A program made the position numbers and the translations under genes. The notes under the pieces were generated by a model. The model was not told the origin of the DNA. It saw only the letters and a list, made by a program, of their open reading frames with translations, and did not search any database. 49,356 nucleotides of DNA from Pirellula sp. (GTDB lineage: Bacteria > Planctomycetota > Planctomycetia > Pirellulales > Pirellulaceae): contig JALOQS010000055.1 in assembly GCA_025459355.1 (NCBI GenBank), forward strand, positions 1 through 49,356, given 5' to 3'. The first letter of the stretch is position 1. Every line of letters begins with the position of its first letter. This document shows positions 1-8,662 of this stretch, piece after piece.

Positions 1-810
1 CTCAAGTCCCATCCGCAACACGCCAAAGCTGCCGACTCACGCGCGATGCTCTCTCGTTCTCTCACCGCCGACAACCTCATCGTCGAGGCAAAGTACTTTG
101 ACCAACCCGAAAACAAATCGTTCGAGCGCATGTACGGTTGGGCTTGGCTCCTCACCTTGGTGGCAGAGCTTCATGATTGGGATGACCCGCAAGGCAAGCA
201 ATGGCGAATCGCCGTTCAACCCCTCGAAGCGAAAATCGTTGAACTGACCAAAGCCTATCTGCCTCGACTCAGCTATCCGATCCGAACCGGTGTCCATCCT
301 GATGCAGCCTTCGCTCTCGGGCAAATCTATGACTACGCAACGATCGTAAAAGATGAGGAACTGAAAATGCTAATCGCCAAACGCGCGATGGACTACTACG
401 GTAACGACCAAAACTACAACACAGCGTACGAGCCTTCGGGCGAAGATTTCTTTTCTCCATCCCTAAACGAAGCCGATTTGATGAGGCGCATCTTGCCTCA
501 AGCAGAGTTCGCTAAGTGGCTCACCGGCTTTTTGCCTGATCTGAAGGCTGGAACAAAGTGCCGTTTGCTAATTCCTGTCGAAGTCAGCGATGTCACCGAT
601 GGCAAGCTCGTCCACTTGGCTGGACTTAATCTCTCAAGAGCGTGGTGCATGCGAGGCATTGCCAGCCACCTCGCAGAAGATGACCCTCGCAAAGAGATGC
701 TCGAAAATTCGTATCGCGATCATCTACAAGCGGGATTGCAGTACGTCTTCAGTGGACATTACGAAGGTGAGCATTGGCTCGGCACCTTCGTTGCGTATGC
801 CAGCTTGTAG
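1..810 (+). CDS. DUF2891 family protein, 5'-truncated
   Basis: The reading frame is open from base 1 and ends with TAG at 808-810, so the gene begins upstream of the window; the ATG at 46 is probably internal. The visible 269 codons match the DUF2891 family (soluble bacterial proteins of unknown function, usually about 340-380 residues). Conserved-looking stretches are KSFERMYGWAWLL near the start, the HPDAAFALG segment, and the acidic EPSGEDFFSPSLNEADLMRR block in the middle, typical of an alpha-helical toroid fold. There is no signal peptide in the part seen. It is convergent with the next gene, 40 bp away, and no terminator hairpin is obvious. Family assignment is fairly secure; function is unknown. 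Confidence 0.8.
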   Translation, partial: LKSHPQHAKAADSRAMLSRSLTADNLIVEAKYFDQPENKSFERMYGWAWLLTLVAELHDWDDPQGKQWRIAVQPLEAKIVELTKAYLPRLSYPIRTGVHPDAAFALGQIYDYATIVKDEELKMLIAKRAMDYYGNDQNYNTAYEPSGEDFFSPSLNEADLMRRILPQAEFAKWLTGFLPDLKAGTKCRLLIPVEVSDVTDGKLVHLAGLNLSRAWCMRGIASHLAEDDPRKEMLENSYRDHLQAGLQYVFSGHYEGEHWLGTFVAYASL

Positions 811-850
811 CCATACGCGTTTTGACTTGTAATGAAATGGAGCGAGGAGT

Positions 851-1729
851 TTACTGCGGTAAAATCGGCCAGCCCCCCCCTGCCCCGTTGCCGTTACTGC
901 CATTGTTTGGTGGAGTTGGAGTGTTGCCTGGTTGGAATGGTGTTTGACCCCAACCTTGATTGGGAGTTCCAAAGTTGCCGCCTCCGAATTCCCATGAATT
1001 TCCCTGGGATTGCCCCCCTGCCCCGTTTCCAGTCGGCAGACCGAAGCCAGGAAAACCGCCCGTGGGCTGATTCGATTGATTGGGTTGATTCGTTCCTCCA
1101 AAGGGATTAGCGAGCCCTCGTTCATCAGCCATTCGCCCTAGATTTTCTAGGAGCCCCCCCTGCCCTGCCCCGGGAGTCGAAATAAGTTCACCGGGAGGGA
1201 TTTGCCCGGCCTGCCCTTGCTGCAATCGTTGCTCAAAGCTGTTGATGTACGGCCCAACAACTTGTTTAATCTCTGCCGGCAAAATACCACCCGCGTTAGC
1301 GAGAATCTTGCTGATGTAAAAACCGCTCCGCGAGTTTGCGATTCGCTGTTGCTGATTGGCACCAAGTAGAGACATCGCAAACATGGTGACTATCAGGCAA
1401 AGCAAAACTCCCTTAATAAAACCAAAGCCTGCACCCAAGTGACGGTCGAATTCTCGGAGCTTTACTTTGTCGATCGAGGTGCTTACCAATCGGAACACCA
1501 TCCAAATCACAAAGCTGGAGCCGAAGTACAGCAGCAGCATCGCAAGAAACAAATTCCAGGGCGGATCTGCATTGATCATCTTGGCGACGTCGTTCCGAAA
1601 CGTGTAAGCAATGAAATAGCTTGCCACGATCGATGCGAGCGAGGCAACTTGCCAAGCAAATCCCTTTATGCCGCCGAAAATCGTGGTCGCTGCCAAAATA
1701 ATAAGCATGAGGATATCGTAAGTTTGCAT
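851..1729 (-). CDS. CvpA-family membrane protein with Gly/Asn-rich tail
   Basis: This is a CvpA (colicin V production)-type integral membrane protein. From the chosen start (MQTYDILM) the first 125 residues hold about four hydrophobic helices and the CvpA-like GGIKGFAWQVASLASI block; the GAGFGFIKGVLL segment is the second conserved part. Residues after about 185 form a low-complexity tail rich in Gly, Asn, Gln and Pro. Three glycine clusters in this tail (GAGQGG, GNGAGGQ, GNGAGGG) are encoded by the C-rich motif described separately. The frame stays open to 1864, but the extra N-terminal residues look non-coding. Another ATG lies at 1744. No Shine-Dalgarno site decides between starts. It is divergent from the YdjM-type gene. 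Confidence 0.78.
   Translation of the reverse strand: MQTYDILMLIILAATTIFGGIKGFAWQVASLASIVASYFIAYTFRNDVAKMINADPPWNLFLAMLLLYFGSSFVIWMVFRLVSTSIDKVKLREFDRHLGAGFGFIKGVLLCLIVTMFAMSLLGANQQQRIANSRSGFYISKILANAGGILPAEIKQVVGPYINSFEQRLQQGQAGQIPPGELISTPGAGQGGLLENLGRMADERGLANPFGGTNQPNQSNQPTGGFPGFGLPTGNGAGGQSQGNSWEFGGGNFGTPNQGWGQTPFQPGNTPTPPNNGSNGNGAGGGWPILPQ
873..886 (+). repeat. C-rich motif copy 1
   Basis: CCCCCCCCTGCCCC, a short form of the dispersed motif. It lies at the extreme 3' end of the CvpA-like gene, on the antisense strand, and encodes GAGGG there. Confidence 0.7.
1013..1024 (+). repeat. C-rich motif copy 2
   Basis: CCCCCCTGCCCC, short form, followed by GTTTCC. Copy 1 is followed by the similar GTTGCC. 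It is antisense to the CvpA-like gene and encodes GAGG. Confidence 0.7.
1154..1171 (+). repeat. C-rich motif copy 3 (full length)
   Basis: CCCCCCCTGCCCTGCCCC followed by GGGAG. The complementary strand, which is the mRNA sense of the CvpA-like gene, reads as G tracts of 4, 3 and 7, which fits the G-quadruplex rule of four runs of three or more G. Confidence 0.75.
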
Positions 1730-1935
1730 ATTGCTAGCATTCATGTGAGCGAGAAGTTTTAGTTCGATAGCAGCGGGACTATAGCAACCGGTGCACCTTG
1801 GGGTAAAGATCGAGGGTTCATCTTTCGTTGAAGCCGATGGTTTTGCTATGACGTATCTCGCCATCGTGCCACTGAATTAGCTGCGCGATGGAACGAAAGA
1901 GAAACACAGACTGATTAGCGAACAAGGTATCCGCG

Positions 1936-2658
1936 ATGGCTGATTTCAAAACGCACATGACGGTAAGCACGATTGCCGGCGCTTTGTATGGTCTCGGGGG
2001 CTATCAATCCGGGATGCCAATCGAAAGTTGCATCATCGGTTCCGCTCTTTGCAGCGTGAGCGGCATGCTTCCCGATTTGGACAGCGATTCGGGGATTCCA
2101 CTCCGAGAGGCTGTCGCGTTCTCCTGTGCCATCATCCCCATGTTGATGGTGGAACGCTTTCGACGCATGGGGCTGAGTCACGAGGTAATGGTGGTCTCGA
2201 CCATCGTTGTCTATTTCTTGTTGCGATTCGTGATCGCAGAGTTATTTCGCAGATACACCGTTCACCGTGGCATGTGGCATAGTTTACCTGCCGCGATATC
2301 GGTCGCTATTTTCGCTTTTCTGGCTGCATCGTGCGACAATATTAGTCTCAGGCTCTTTAAGTCGGTGGCGGTGTTTGTCGGATTCATGTCTCACATATTG
2401 TTGGATGAAATTTGGTCGGTTGAGTTTCGCCGCGGACGCTATCGATATAAACATAGTTTCGGAACAGCGCTCAAGCTTTGGGGCAATAGCCTACCAGCCA
2501 ATCTATTTATCTACGCGTTGTTAACTGTCCTGGTCGGTTTAGCCTACAGTGACGAAGGTCTCATGGGTTATTTTGGCTATCAAGCTGCACAACCAGCCAC
2601 AGCCGCCCAATGGTTGCAGTCTTTTCAAGAGCATACGATGCAGATGTTTAAGAGGTAG
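1936..2658 (+). CDS. YdjM/DUF457-type membrane-bound metal-dependent hydrolase
   Basis: The 240-residue protein fits the DUF457 (YdjM-like) family of inner-membrane proteins with a putative metal site. It begins MADFKTHM, the usual start of the family. The conserved HRGMWHSLPA motif is near residue 110, and SHILLDEI, with a second His/Asp pair, is near residue 155. Several hydrophobic helices separate these blocks. E. coli YdjM is a LexA-regulated gene, but no SOS box is visible here. The gene is divergent from the CvpA-like gene and 72 bp upstream of the GH13 gene. Substrate and role are unknown for the family as a whole. Confidence 0.85.
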   Translation: MADFKTHMTVSTIAGALYGLGGYQSGMPIESCIIGSALCSVSGMLPDLDSDSGIPLREAVAFSCAIIPMLMVERFRRMGLSHEVMVVSTIVVYFLLRFVIAELFRRYTVHRGMWHSLPAAISVAIFAFLAASCDNISLRLFKSVAVFVGFMSHILLDEIWSVEFRRGRYRYKHSFGTALKLWGNSLPANLFIYALLTVLVGLAYSDEGLMGYFGYQAAQPATAAQWLQSFQEHTMQMFKR

Positions 2659-2730
2659 ACGATCTGTTTGTGACTATAATAGAGGCGAATCCCTACCTCT
2701 CTTCGAGTCACCCTGCCTCATTAAATTGCC

Positions 2731-4191
2731 ATGCATGCGACAACGCTTTATCAAATCAACACCCGTGCCCTGCTCACGGAACTGTCTCGCACACTCGCCA
2801 AGCCCGCCACTCTAGACGATATCCCCGATCAGCTTTTGGATTCCTGGAAAGAATACGGCTTTGAATGGATCTGGATGTTAGGTGTTTGGCAGACGGGCGT
2901 TGCGGCTCAAACTGTGTCTCGTACCCATTCCGGATGGCGTCATGACTACCAAGCCTCGCTGAACGATCTGCGTGAGGAGGACATCGAAGGCTCTTGTTTT
3001 GCGATTGCAGACTATCGGACGCATACTCTATTGGGTGGTGATGATGCGTTGTTAAGGTTAAGACGACGGCTTCATGATCGTGGCATGCGTCTGATGTTGG
3101 ATTTCGTTCCCAATCACATGGCGTTAGATCACTCGTGGATCGCGTCGCACCCGGAGTGTTTCGTTCGTGGTTCCGAGGAGCGAATGAGAAGCGAGCCCAT
3201 GAATTTCTTTCGAGCTTACACGGGCCAGATCTTCGCGCATGGCAAAGATCCTTACTTTGACGGTTGGCCAGATACCGTTCAACTTGACTACTCCCATCCG
3301 ACCACCATCCACAAGATGTCGGAGGAGCTCGATCGAATCACCAAGCTATGCGATGGGGTTCGGTGCGATATGGCCATGTTGATACTGCCGGATGTTACGC
3401 AACGAACATGGGGCTCCCCTGCCCTCCCCTTTTGGAAAGAAAACATCGAACGAATCAAAGTAAGCCATCCCGAGTTCTGCTTCTTGGCGGAGGTCTATTG
3501 GGATCGCGAATGGGATCTCCAGCAACTCGGATTTGATTACTGCTACGATAAGCGGCTATATGATCGAGTGCTTCACGAAGGTGCAGAGCCGGTTCGATTG
3601 CATCTGCTAGCCGGACTCGATTATCAAAATCGACTGGCAAGGTTTCTCGAGAACCATGACGAGAAACGCGCTCGCGAGACCATGTCGGATGAGAGGCACC
3701 GCGCCGCCGCGATTGTGACTTATCTGTGCCCGGGCATGAAGTTCTTCCACGAAGGACAACTCAAGGGTAGACGAGTAAAAATCTCCCCTCATTTGATTCG
3801 GCGACCCGTTGAAGAAACGAATCTTGAACTCCAGACGTTTTATCGCAAGCTACTCGATCTACTGAAGGAAGATTTCTTTCGCAAAGGTCGGTGGATGCTC
3901 CTCGATGCCAAGCCGGCTTGGCCTGGTGATGACTCTTGCGCGAGAGTCATAGGCTTTCGTTGGAAAGGAGAGGACGGTCGGCATTTGATTGTCAGCGTGA
4001 ATTTTTCGGACCGCTCGGCTTCGGCGCGGTTGCGTGTTTCGATCGATCGAACCTGTGCCAGCGATGTAGTGCTTCGGGATTGGTTCAGCGAAACACGACT
4101 GGAACAGCACAGAGGCCAGATCTTTAATCCAGGGCTAGAGGTAAACCTGGAACCGTGGGGGTTTCGGATTTGGGAAGAGATCGACTCTTGA
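2731..4191 (+). CDS. GH13 alpha-amylase-family glycoside hydrolase
   Basis: A 486-residue cytoplasmic glycosidase of family GH13, acting on alpha-glucosidic bonds. The four classical regions are present in order: DFVPNH at 124-129, GVRCDMAM with nucleophile D213, FLAEVYW with acid/base E254, and FLENHDE with the transition-state Asp D310. The N-terminus (LYQINTRALL) opens the barrel directly, and a short beta-rich C-terminal domain (about 400-486) ends in WGFRIWEE. No signal peptide is present, so it probably acts on intracellular glycogen, trehalose or maltodextrin; the exact substrate cannot be read from the sequence. The segment GSPALPF at 229-234 is encoded by a copy of the C-rich repeat and sits between regions II and III. 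Confidence 0.9.
   Translation: MHATTLYQINTRALLTELSRTLAKPATLDDIPDQLLDSWKEYGFEWIWMLGVWQTGVAAQTVSRTHSGWRHDYQASLNDLREEDIEGSCFAIADYRTHTLLGGDDALLRLRRRLHDRGMRLMLDFVPNHMALDHSWIASHPECFVRGSEERMRSEPMNFFRAYTGQIFAHGKDPYFDGWPDTVQLDYSHPTTIHKMSEELDRITKLCDGVRCDMAMLILPDVTQRTWGSPALPFWKENIERIKVSHPEFCFLAEVYWDREWDLQQLGFDYCYDKRLYDRVLHEGAEPVRLHLLAGLDYQNRLARFLENHDEKRARETMSDERHRAAAIVTYLCPGMKFFHEGQLKGRRVKISPHLIRRPVEETNLELQTFYRKLLDLLKEDFFRKGRWMLLDAKPAWPGDDSCARVIGFRWKGEDGRHLIVSVNFSDRSASARLRVSIDRTCASDVVLRDWFSETRLEQHRGQIFNPGLEVNLEPWGFRIWEEIDS
3415..3430 (+). repeat. C-rich motif copy 4 (diverged)
   Basis: CTCCCCTGCCCTCCCC inside the GH13 gene, encoding SPALP. It is the least regular copy: the last spacer lacks TG. Confidence 0.55.
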
Positions 4192-4215
4192 TGAGATTGT
4201 CGATTTGCCAATGCG

Positions 4216-4241
4216 AATAGGCCCGAGTCGCTGGGCCTATT
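4216..4241. terminator. bidirectional hairpin between convergent genes
   Basis: A perfect 9-bp inverted repeat, AATAGGCCC and GGGCCTATT, with an 8-nt loop. It lies 24 bp after the GH13 stop and 36 bp after the end of the lipoprotein gene read from the other side. There is no long T-run, so termination strength is uncertain. Confidence 0.6.
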
Positions 4242-4277
4242 GATTGCGAATACATGGATTCGATTTCGCCAATCGAA

Positions 4278-4517
4278 CTATCGTCCCGCAGCCGCTTGTC
4301 GGGCTTTGTATTCTTCGCGAGATGCTTTCAAAGCTGCGGTTTCGTTAGCAAGCTTATTCTCAGGACCAGCAGGGAAGTATTGCACGTCGTCTTCCAAGTA
4401 ATAGGGACTTGGGAGTGTTTGGCCCGCCACGTGAACTTGGCAGCCAGTGCTCAATGCCATCATTCCAACACTAGCGATTGCCAAAGAAAGTTTGAGGCTG
4501 ATATTCTTTTTTGACAT
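4278..4517 (-). CDS. small lipoprotein of a planctomycete family
   Basis: A 79-residue secreted lipoprotein. From the ATG start the sequence is MSKKNISLKL followed by a hydrophobic segment and the lipobox LSTGC with lipidation Cys26. The mature part begins CQVHVAGQTLPSPYYLEDD, a sequence type I associate with short lipoproteins in Pirellulaceae; its function is unknown. The C-terminal 25 residues look like a charged helix (KLANETAALKASREEYKA). A GTG start 12 bp upstream is possible, but the ATG at 4517 is preferred, with AGGA just before it. The gene stands alone, convergent with the GH13 gene across a hairpin. Confidence 0.8.
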   Translation of the reverse strand: MSKKNISLKLSLAIASVGMMALSTGCQVHVAGQTLPSPYYLEDDVQYFPAGPENKLANETAALKASREEYKARQAAAGR

Positions 4518-4769
4518 TTTCCTGATCACTCCGCAGCTCGAAAAACACTGACGTTGAACTGTGTTAACTCATGGGTAATCTTGAAATATCCCAAGAAAAC
4601 AGCCATCCGCGATCTTTCACGAGGCCGAACACTGATGGAGAGTATCGGAAGTATCGTTCGATCACTTGAGATAAAGTGTAGAGGTTATGACGTTGAATCC
4701 GCTGTTTCGATGACCTCTCTTGAGTCATAATCATAGCTGGCATTTCCTTTTCGAACGAATGAGTGATCC

Positions 4770-7700
4770 ATGCACAGCACCCCCCCTGCCCTACCCCGGC
4801 ATTGTTTCGTCATAGCAAAACACTGGACTTTTTACTGTGCCATGTGCCTTTTCCTGGTTTGGCCCCCCCTGCCCTGCCCTGCACAGCCACCGAAGCTCAA
4901 ATTGCGGGGGGAGCGAGTCAGCGAGAATCTCATTAGGCCCGAATATTATGCCGCATTGGACTTGATCGAAGATGGTCAAACCGAGCAAGCAATCCTCGGG
5001 CTCGACGCCGCCCTGCAGAAGTCGAGAGCCTCAAAGAATCAGAGAGGGATCGATAGCATTCCTCCCTTGGTAATGATGGGAGAATGTTTTTGGATGCAAG
5101 GTCGTATTGGATTAGCTTTGGAGCAATACGACGCGGCTTTGGCGGTTTCCGTCCAATGTTCGAAATGGACGTCAATGCTCGTTACTAAACCCAACGGAAA
5201 ATCCGAGCTCAGATCTCGCGACATTGATTGGGGAGGTGATACGCGGCGTGGTGCTGATTTCTGGAACCCTTCCGAATTAGCTCAGATCCCGTTGGGAGGC
5301 AACGAAGCGATTCTCGAGTTAACAGCTGATGCTGCGGCGACTGGTCGACTAATGGCCATCGATGCGACGGAGATTCTAAGGTGCCAAGCCCTGGCTCTGC
5401 GTCGGCGCAATTATTTGTTAGGGGAATTGACTGGTTTAAACCCCATCTCCCCTGCCCTGCCCCAGGCCTTTGCAGTGCCTCAAGATACGCCCCTCAATGA
5501 GTCTATTAAAACCTCGATCGCTCTTTGCCGGGCTCTCGCAAAGCTGCCTCTGGAAAATGGACCACCGAGTTACGCGGAAATCAAGAGCCTGATCTCATTG
5601 CCTACTGGGCAAGACCACAATCTTTCGGCCATCGCATTGTTAACTCTTTGTGATTTGGCCATATCGAAAAACGACTTAAAGATGGCGGAAGGGTTCGCTC
5701 TGGAAGCCAGTTTGATTGCCGCTCACGCTGGGCAAATGGAGCATTTAGATGAGGCGATCGAACTGTGGTCGAAATGTATCGTTCACTCCGATGTCGAACT
5801 ACCAGCGGTTATGAAAACGCTACAACAGGTGGCAAAGTTCGGCGTGGAGCGACGTCGCTTGATTGGAATTCGAAGTCAAGTGGAATTGGTCCGCCAGTTA
5901 TCAATGCGAGGCGAAACGGTGGCGATGAAGAAGCAAGCTGCGGTCGCAAGATCGATGCTGTTATCAAAACAGGTCTTGCTGCCAAAAGTCGATGCCCTCG
6001 TTGAGTACGCAACGGCACGCACCGCATTTTTCGATGGCGATGTTGCGACCGGCATTCAAAAGCTAGATGAAGCTCTGATCCCCTTTATGGGTGATTCGAA
6101 CTTGGATGTCGGCAGCCCCATGTTATATCAACTGCGATTGCTCACTCGGTTACTCGGCCAAGGGATTGTTCCAGATGAAAAAGGGATACCTCTCTTGAGG
6201 AACTATCTCGAGTCTTCGTCTGCGGGGACGTGGCGAACCCATGTGCTCGAACAGTTGGCTTACCAGACAGCAGCCAAGGCGGACTCGTTAAGTCTATTGG
6301 TTCAGAAGACGCTAGCGGGTCAGGATGATGTCGCCAAGGTAGCCGTTGCAGACTTGTTGTTCTCAGAGCGATTCCGCCAAGAAAGTGTGCTAAACGGCAG
6401 ATTGCTTGAGTTCCGATTCCTAACTCACGCTCAACCAAATCGGTTTAGCGATTCTGTAAGAAATGAAGTTCTCGCATTTCAAAAGAAACTTGGAAATACT
6501 ATTCAAAACGCTGCGCAAATCAGAAGCTTGACGAGCAATTTTACTCTACCCAACAAATTAGACACACGTCGCTGGTCCGAAGAAGATAACAAGAAATGGG
6601 AGTCGGCAAAGAAGCTAAGCGTTGCCCAAGAGTCACTGCTCTGGGGACATGCTATCAGCCCTTTACACGTGCCCGTGAGTTTTCCTCCGCGATGGGATGG
6701 CAAGGCATTTGATGCAGCGTTGAAGCCTGACGACGCTGTCCTATTGTTTCTAGCCAATGAGAATTCGATTACCGCATTGATGAGAGTCAACGGTAATTGG
6801 TCCTCGTGGACGGTGGGACAGGACTCGAATTGGAGAGCTAAACTACAAGACGTATTATTGTCCGTTCGCAATGGACTTTCCGCGACGCAAACTCCGCTAG
6901 AAACGGCCTTGGACGATTTTCGAAAAGTTCTAATTCCTGACTTGAAATGGAATCAACTGCTCGAGTGCTCTCGATGGGTTGTTGTTCCCGATGACGATCT
7001 TTGGCTGTTTCCTTTCGAGTTGCTACAGGAAGGTAGCTCCGCCACTAAGACGCCCGTAATTGCGAACCACCCGATCACCTATTTGCCGACTCTGGGGGCT
7101 GCTCAGTTGTTGATGCAATCAAAGCCTTCTCAGGATCGAGCGACCGCAATCCAAACACCTGGATTCCTAGCGACCAAGCCCGATTTACAGAAAAACGTAG
7201 CCAGTCGGATTGCCGGGATGGCCACTACTTCCGTCGTGGATACTTCAGCCGTTCAGACAGCGATCCCATCGCGGTTGCTAAAAATCGTTTCGCCCGTTGT
7301 GGTTTCGTTTATGAAGACTTCGTGGAGCAATCCTAACAATATCGTTTTGGGAATTGACAGCATCCTTAATGAAAGCACTTTGGCTGGATGGAATCAATTA
7401 CCATGGGGTGCACCTAAGCATTTGTGGCTCATGGGTGCGGAGTTTAGACCCGATGCGATTAGTTCGACTGGCGACGCTTGGAGAAAACTGATTCTCTCTC
7501 TCGCAGCGCAGGGGACTGAGCAAATGGTTATCTCGCGTTGGTCTGTCGGAGGTGAAAGTTCAGCGATTTTAGCCGAATCCTTGAGAGACTATGGGAGCTC
7601 AGTCGCTTGGAGTGAGGCTTGGCAACGCGCTGTCGCTAGCTTGTGGGCCGAGGAACTAGGTAGCGGCCGCGAGGTGACTATCCCAAAAGATGCCGAGCCA

Positions 7701-7772
7701 CTATCAACTATTTCGGGCGAACTACCCTTGTACTGGTCGAGCTATATTCTGATCGGCGACTCGCGCGAGTAA
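4770..7772 (+). CDS. TPR-like protein with degenerate C-terminal CHAT domain
   Basis: A 1000-residue protein. Residues about 17-40 form a signal peptide (hydrophobic CAMCLFLVW, then PCPAQP), so it is probably exported. Residues about 55-450 are helical with TPR-like character (AALDLIEDGQTEQAILGLDAAL). Residues about 640-960 resemble a CHAT caspase-like domain: WVVVPDDDLWLFPFELL near 735, a PITYLPTLGA segment, and LAAQGTEQMVISRWSV near 915. The usual catalytic block, His and then SACET, is replaced by HLWLMGAEF near 883. The His-like position remains but the nucleophilic Cys is absent, so peptidase activity is unlikely. The ATG at 4770 overlaps a C-rich repeat, and two more copies lie inside the gene; the true start could be the ATG before the hydrophobic segment. 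Confidence 0.72.
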   Translation: MHSTPPALPRHCFVIAKHWTFYCAMCLFLVWPPLPCPAQPPKLKLRGERVSENLIRPEYYAALDLIEDGQTEQAILGLDAALQKSRASKNQRGIDSIPPLVMMGECFWMQGRIGLALEQYDAALAVSVQCSKWTSMLVTKPNGKSELRSRDIDWGGDTRRGADFWNPSELAQIPLGGNEAILELTADAAATGRLMAIDATEILRCQALALRRRNYLLGELTGLNPISPALPQAFAVPQDTPLNESIKTSIALCRALAKLPLENGPPSYAEIKSLISLPTGQDHNLSAIALLTLCDLAISKNDLKMAEGFALEASLIAAHAGQMEHLDEAIELWSKCIVHSDVELPAVMKTLQQVAKFGVERRRLIGIRSQVELVRQLSMRGETVAMKKQAAVARSMLLSKQVLLPKVDALVEYATARTAFFDGDVATGIQKLDEALIPFMGDSNLDVGSPMLYQLRLLTRLLGQGIVPDEKGIPLLRNYLESSSAGTWRTHVLEQLAYQTAAKADSLSLLVQKTLAGQDDVAKVAVADLLFSERFRQESVLNGRLLEFRFLTHAQPNRFSDSVRNEVLAFQKKLGNTIQNAAQIRSLTSNFTLPNKLDTRRWSEEDNKKWESAKKLSVAQESLLWGHAISPLHVPVSFPPRWDGKAFDAALKPDDAVLLFLANENSITALMRVNGNWSSWTVGQDSNWRAKLQDVLLSVRNGLSATQTPLETALDDFRKVLIPDLKWNQLLECSRWVVVPDDDLWLFPFELLQEGSSATKTPVIANHPITYLPTLGAAQLLMQSKPSQDRATAIQTPGFLATKPDLQKNVASRIAGMATTSVVDTSAVQTAIPSRLLKIVSPVVVSFMKTSWSNPNNIVLGIDSILNESTLAGWNQLPWGAPKHLWLMGAEFRPDAISSTGDAWRKLILSLAAQGTEQMVISRWSVGGESSAILAESLRDYGSSVAWSEAWQRAVASLWAEELGSGREVTIPKDAEPLSTISGELPLYWSSYILIGDSRE
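4780..4797 (+). repeat. C-rich motif copy 5 (full length)
   Basis: CCCCCCCTGCCCTACCCC followed by GGCAT, at codons 4-9 of the CHAT-like gene, encoding TPPALPR. It differs from copy 3 by one base. Confidence 0.75.
4863..4880 (+). repeat. C-rich motif copy 6 (full length)
   Basis: CCCCCCCTGCCCTGCCCT within the signal peptide region of the CHAT-like gene. It is read in a different codon frame from copy 5 and gives PPLPCPA. Confidence 0.75.
5448..5463 (+). repeat. C-rich motif copy 7
   Basis: TCCCCTGCCCTGCCCC with a preceding CCCCA at 5441-5445. The complement has G runs of 4, 3, 4 and 4, a canonical G-quadruplex pattern. It encodes SPALPQ in the CHAT-like gene. Confidence 0.7.
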
Positions 7773-7934
7773 CATCACTCAGCGATGTGAACGAGGCGAG
7801 ACTTTGACCTGACTGATTCGCACCCGAGCATTCGTCGCCATGAAAAAGATTGAACGAACCTCCTAAGATTTTCAATGTCCATATTGCCAATCAATGGAAT
7901 CGGATTGGTAAACGATAAGAGGAGATGGAACTGA

Positions 7935-8645
7935 ATGCGTTCCGATATGGACAAGGTCATTGTTGAACGACCACGATATGGTTCACGGCTGCCATCGAGA
8001 AAAAAGGGATATCGAAAATTAATACAAACGACTCCGTTTGACGAATTACCAACCAAAGAGCCGTTGTTGGGTCGATGGAAAGGTTTAGAAAGATGCCTCA
8101 ATGAACATCTTGGACCCATGCGAAGATTTTTGCGATCAAATGTGGGACGCCCCTGGAACAATGTACACCGAGAACTTTGCGAACATATCTCATTTTCCAA
8201 TGCGGTCCAAGCGCATGTTCTCCAGCATATCGAACAGTATGTTCGCCAAAACGTGATTGTTGAGAGCCCGAGCAATGTCTACATGGCCGCCGGGAATCGA
8301 TGGTTCGCTACTCATCCTTTGCGAGTGGGCGAAATGTATGTATGCCCTCACTCTGCGCTTCTGAAAGTCGTAGAGAAAAATCGCAGAAACGATCCGTTAC
8401 AACGCTTGTCCCTCTCCGATGAAGCGATGTGCTTGTTGCGGGACAACTCGTGGTGGGAAGTTAAGGTTCGAAGGCGAGAACCCTGGTTAGGCCATTTATG
8501 GGATGTCTGGTTAGAACGTGATGTTTCGAAACTAACTTCACAAGAGACCAGTGAGATTTACGGCGATGATCTCTTTGCAACATCAAAGCGGTTGTTAATG
8601 CCAGACGAAGCTAAAAAGCTGATTCGTAAACACAAGTCAAAGTGA
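7935..8645 (+). CDS. conserved-looking basic protein of unknown function
   Basis: A 236-residue soluble protein without signal peptide or membrane helix. It starts MRSDMDKVIVERPRYGSR and is rich in Arg and Lys. Distinct blocks are LNEHLGPMRRFLRSNVGRPW (about 56-75), HVLQHIEQYVRQNV (about 94-107) and a C-terminal KKLIRKHKSK. I recall similar 'KVIVERPR...GRPW' proteins from several planctomycete genomes but know of no assigned function. An AGGAG Shine-Dalgarno site at 7920-7924 stands 10 bp before the ATG and supports this start. It follows the CHAT-like gene by 162 bp and is convergent with the haem-binding gene, 17 bp away. Confidence 0.75.
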   Translation: MRSDMDKVIVERPRYGSRLPSRKKGYRKLIQTTPFDELPTKEPLLGRWKGLERCLNEHLGPMRRFLRSNVGRPWNNVHRELCEHISFSNAVQAHVLQHIEQYVRQNVIVESPSNVYMAAGNRWFATHPLRVGEMYVCPHSALLKVVEKNRRNDPLQRLSLSDEAMCLLRDNSWWEVKVRRREPWLGHLWDVWLERDVSKLTSQETSEIYGDDLFATSKRLLMPDEAKKLIRKHKSK

Positions 8646-8662
8646 AAGTTTATTGCAAAGCT

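Noticed and set aside
724-1125. 133-codon minus-strand frame
   Set aside because: It overlaps the DUF2891 end and the CvpA-like tail in another frame; its apparent Gly repeats come from the C-rich motif.
2675-2680. TATAAT ahead of the GH13 gene as a promoter
   Set aside because: A perfect -10 box, but no -35-like sequence at the right distance; not listed as a feature.
7775-8275. 166-codon minus-strand frame
   Set aside because: Mostly antisense to the basic protein gene at 7935-8645, which has a good Shine-Dalgarno site; no motif.
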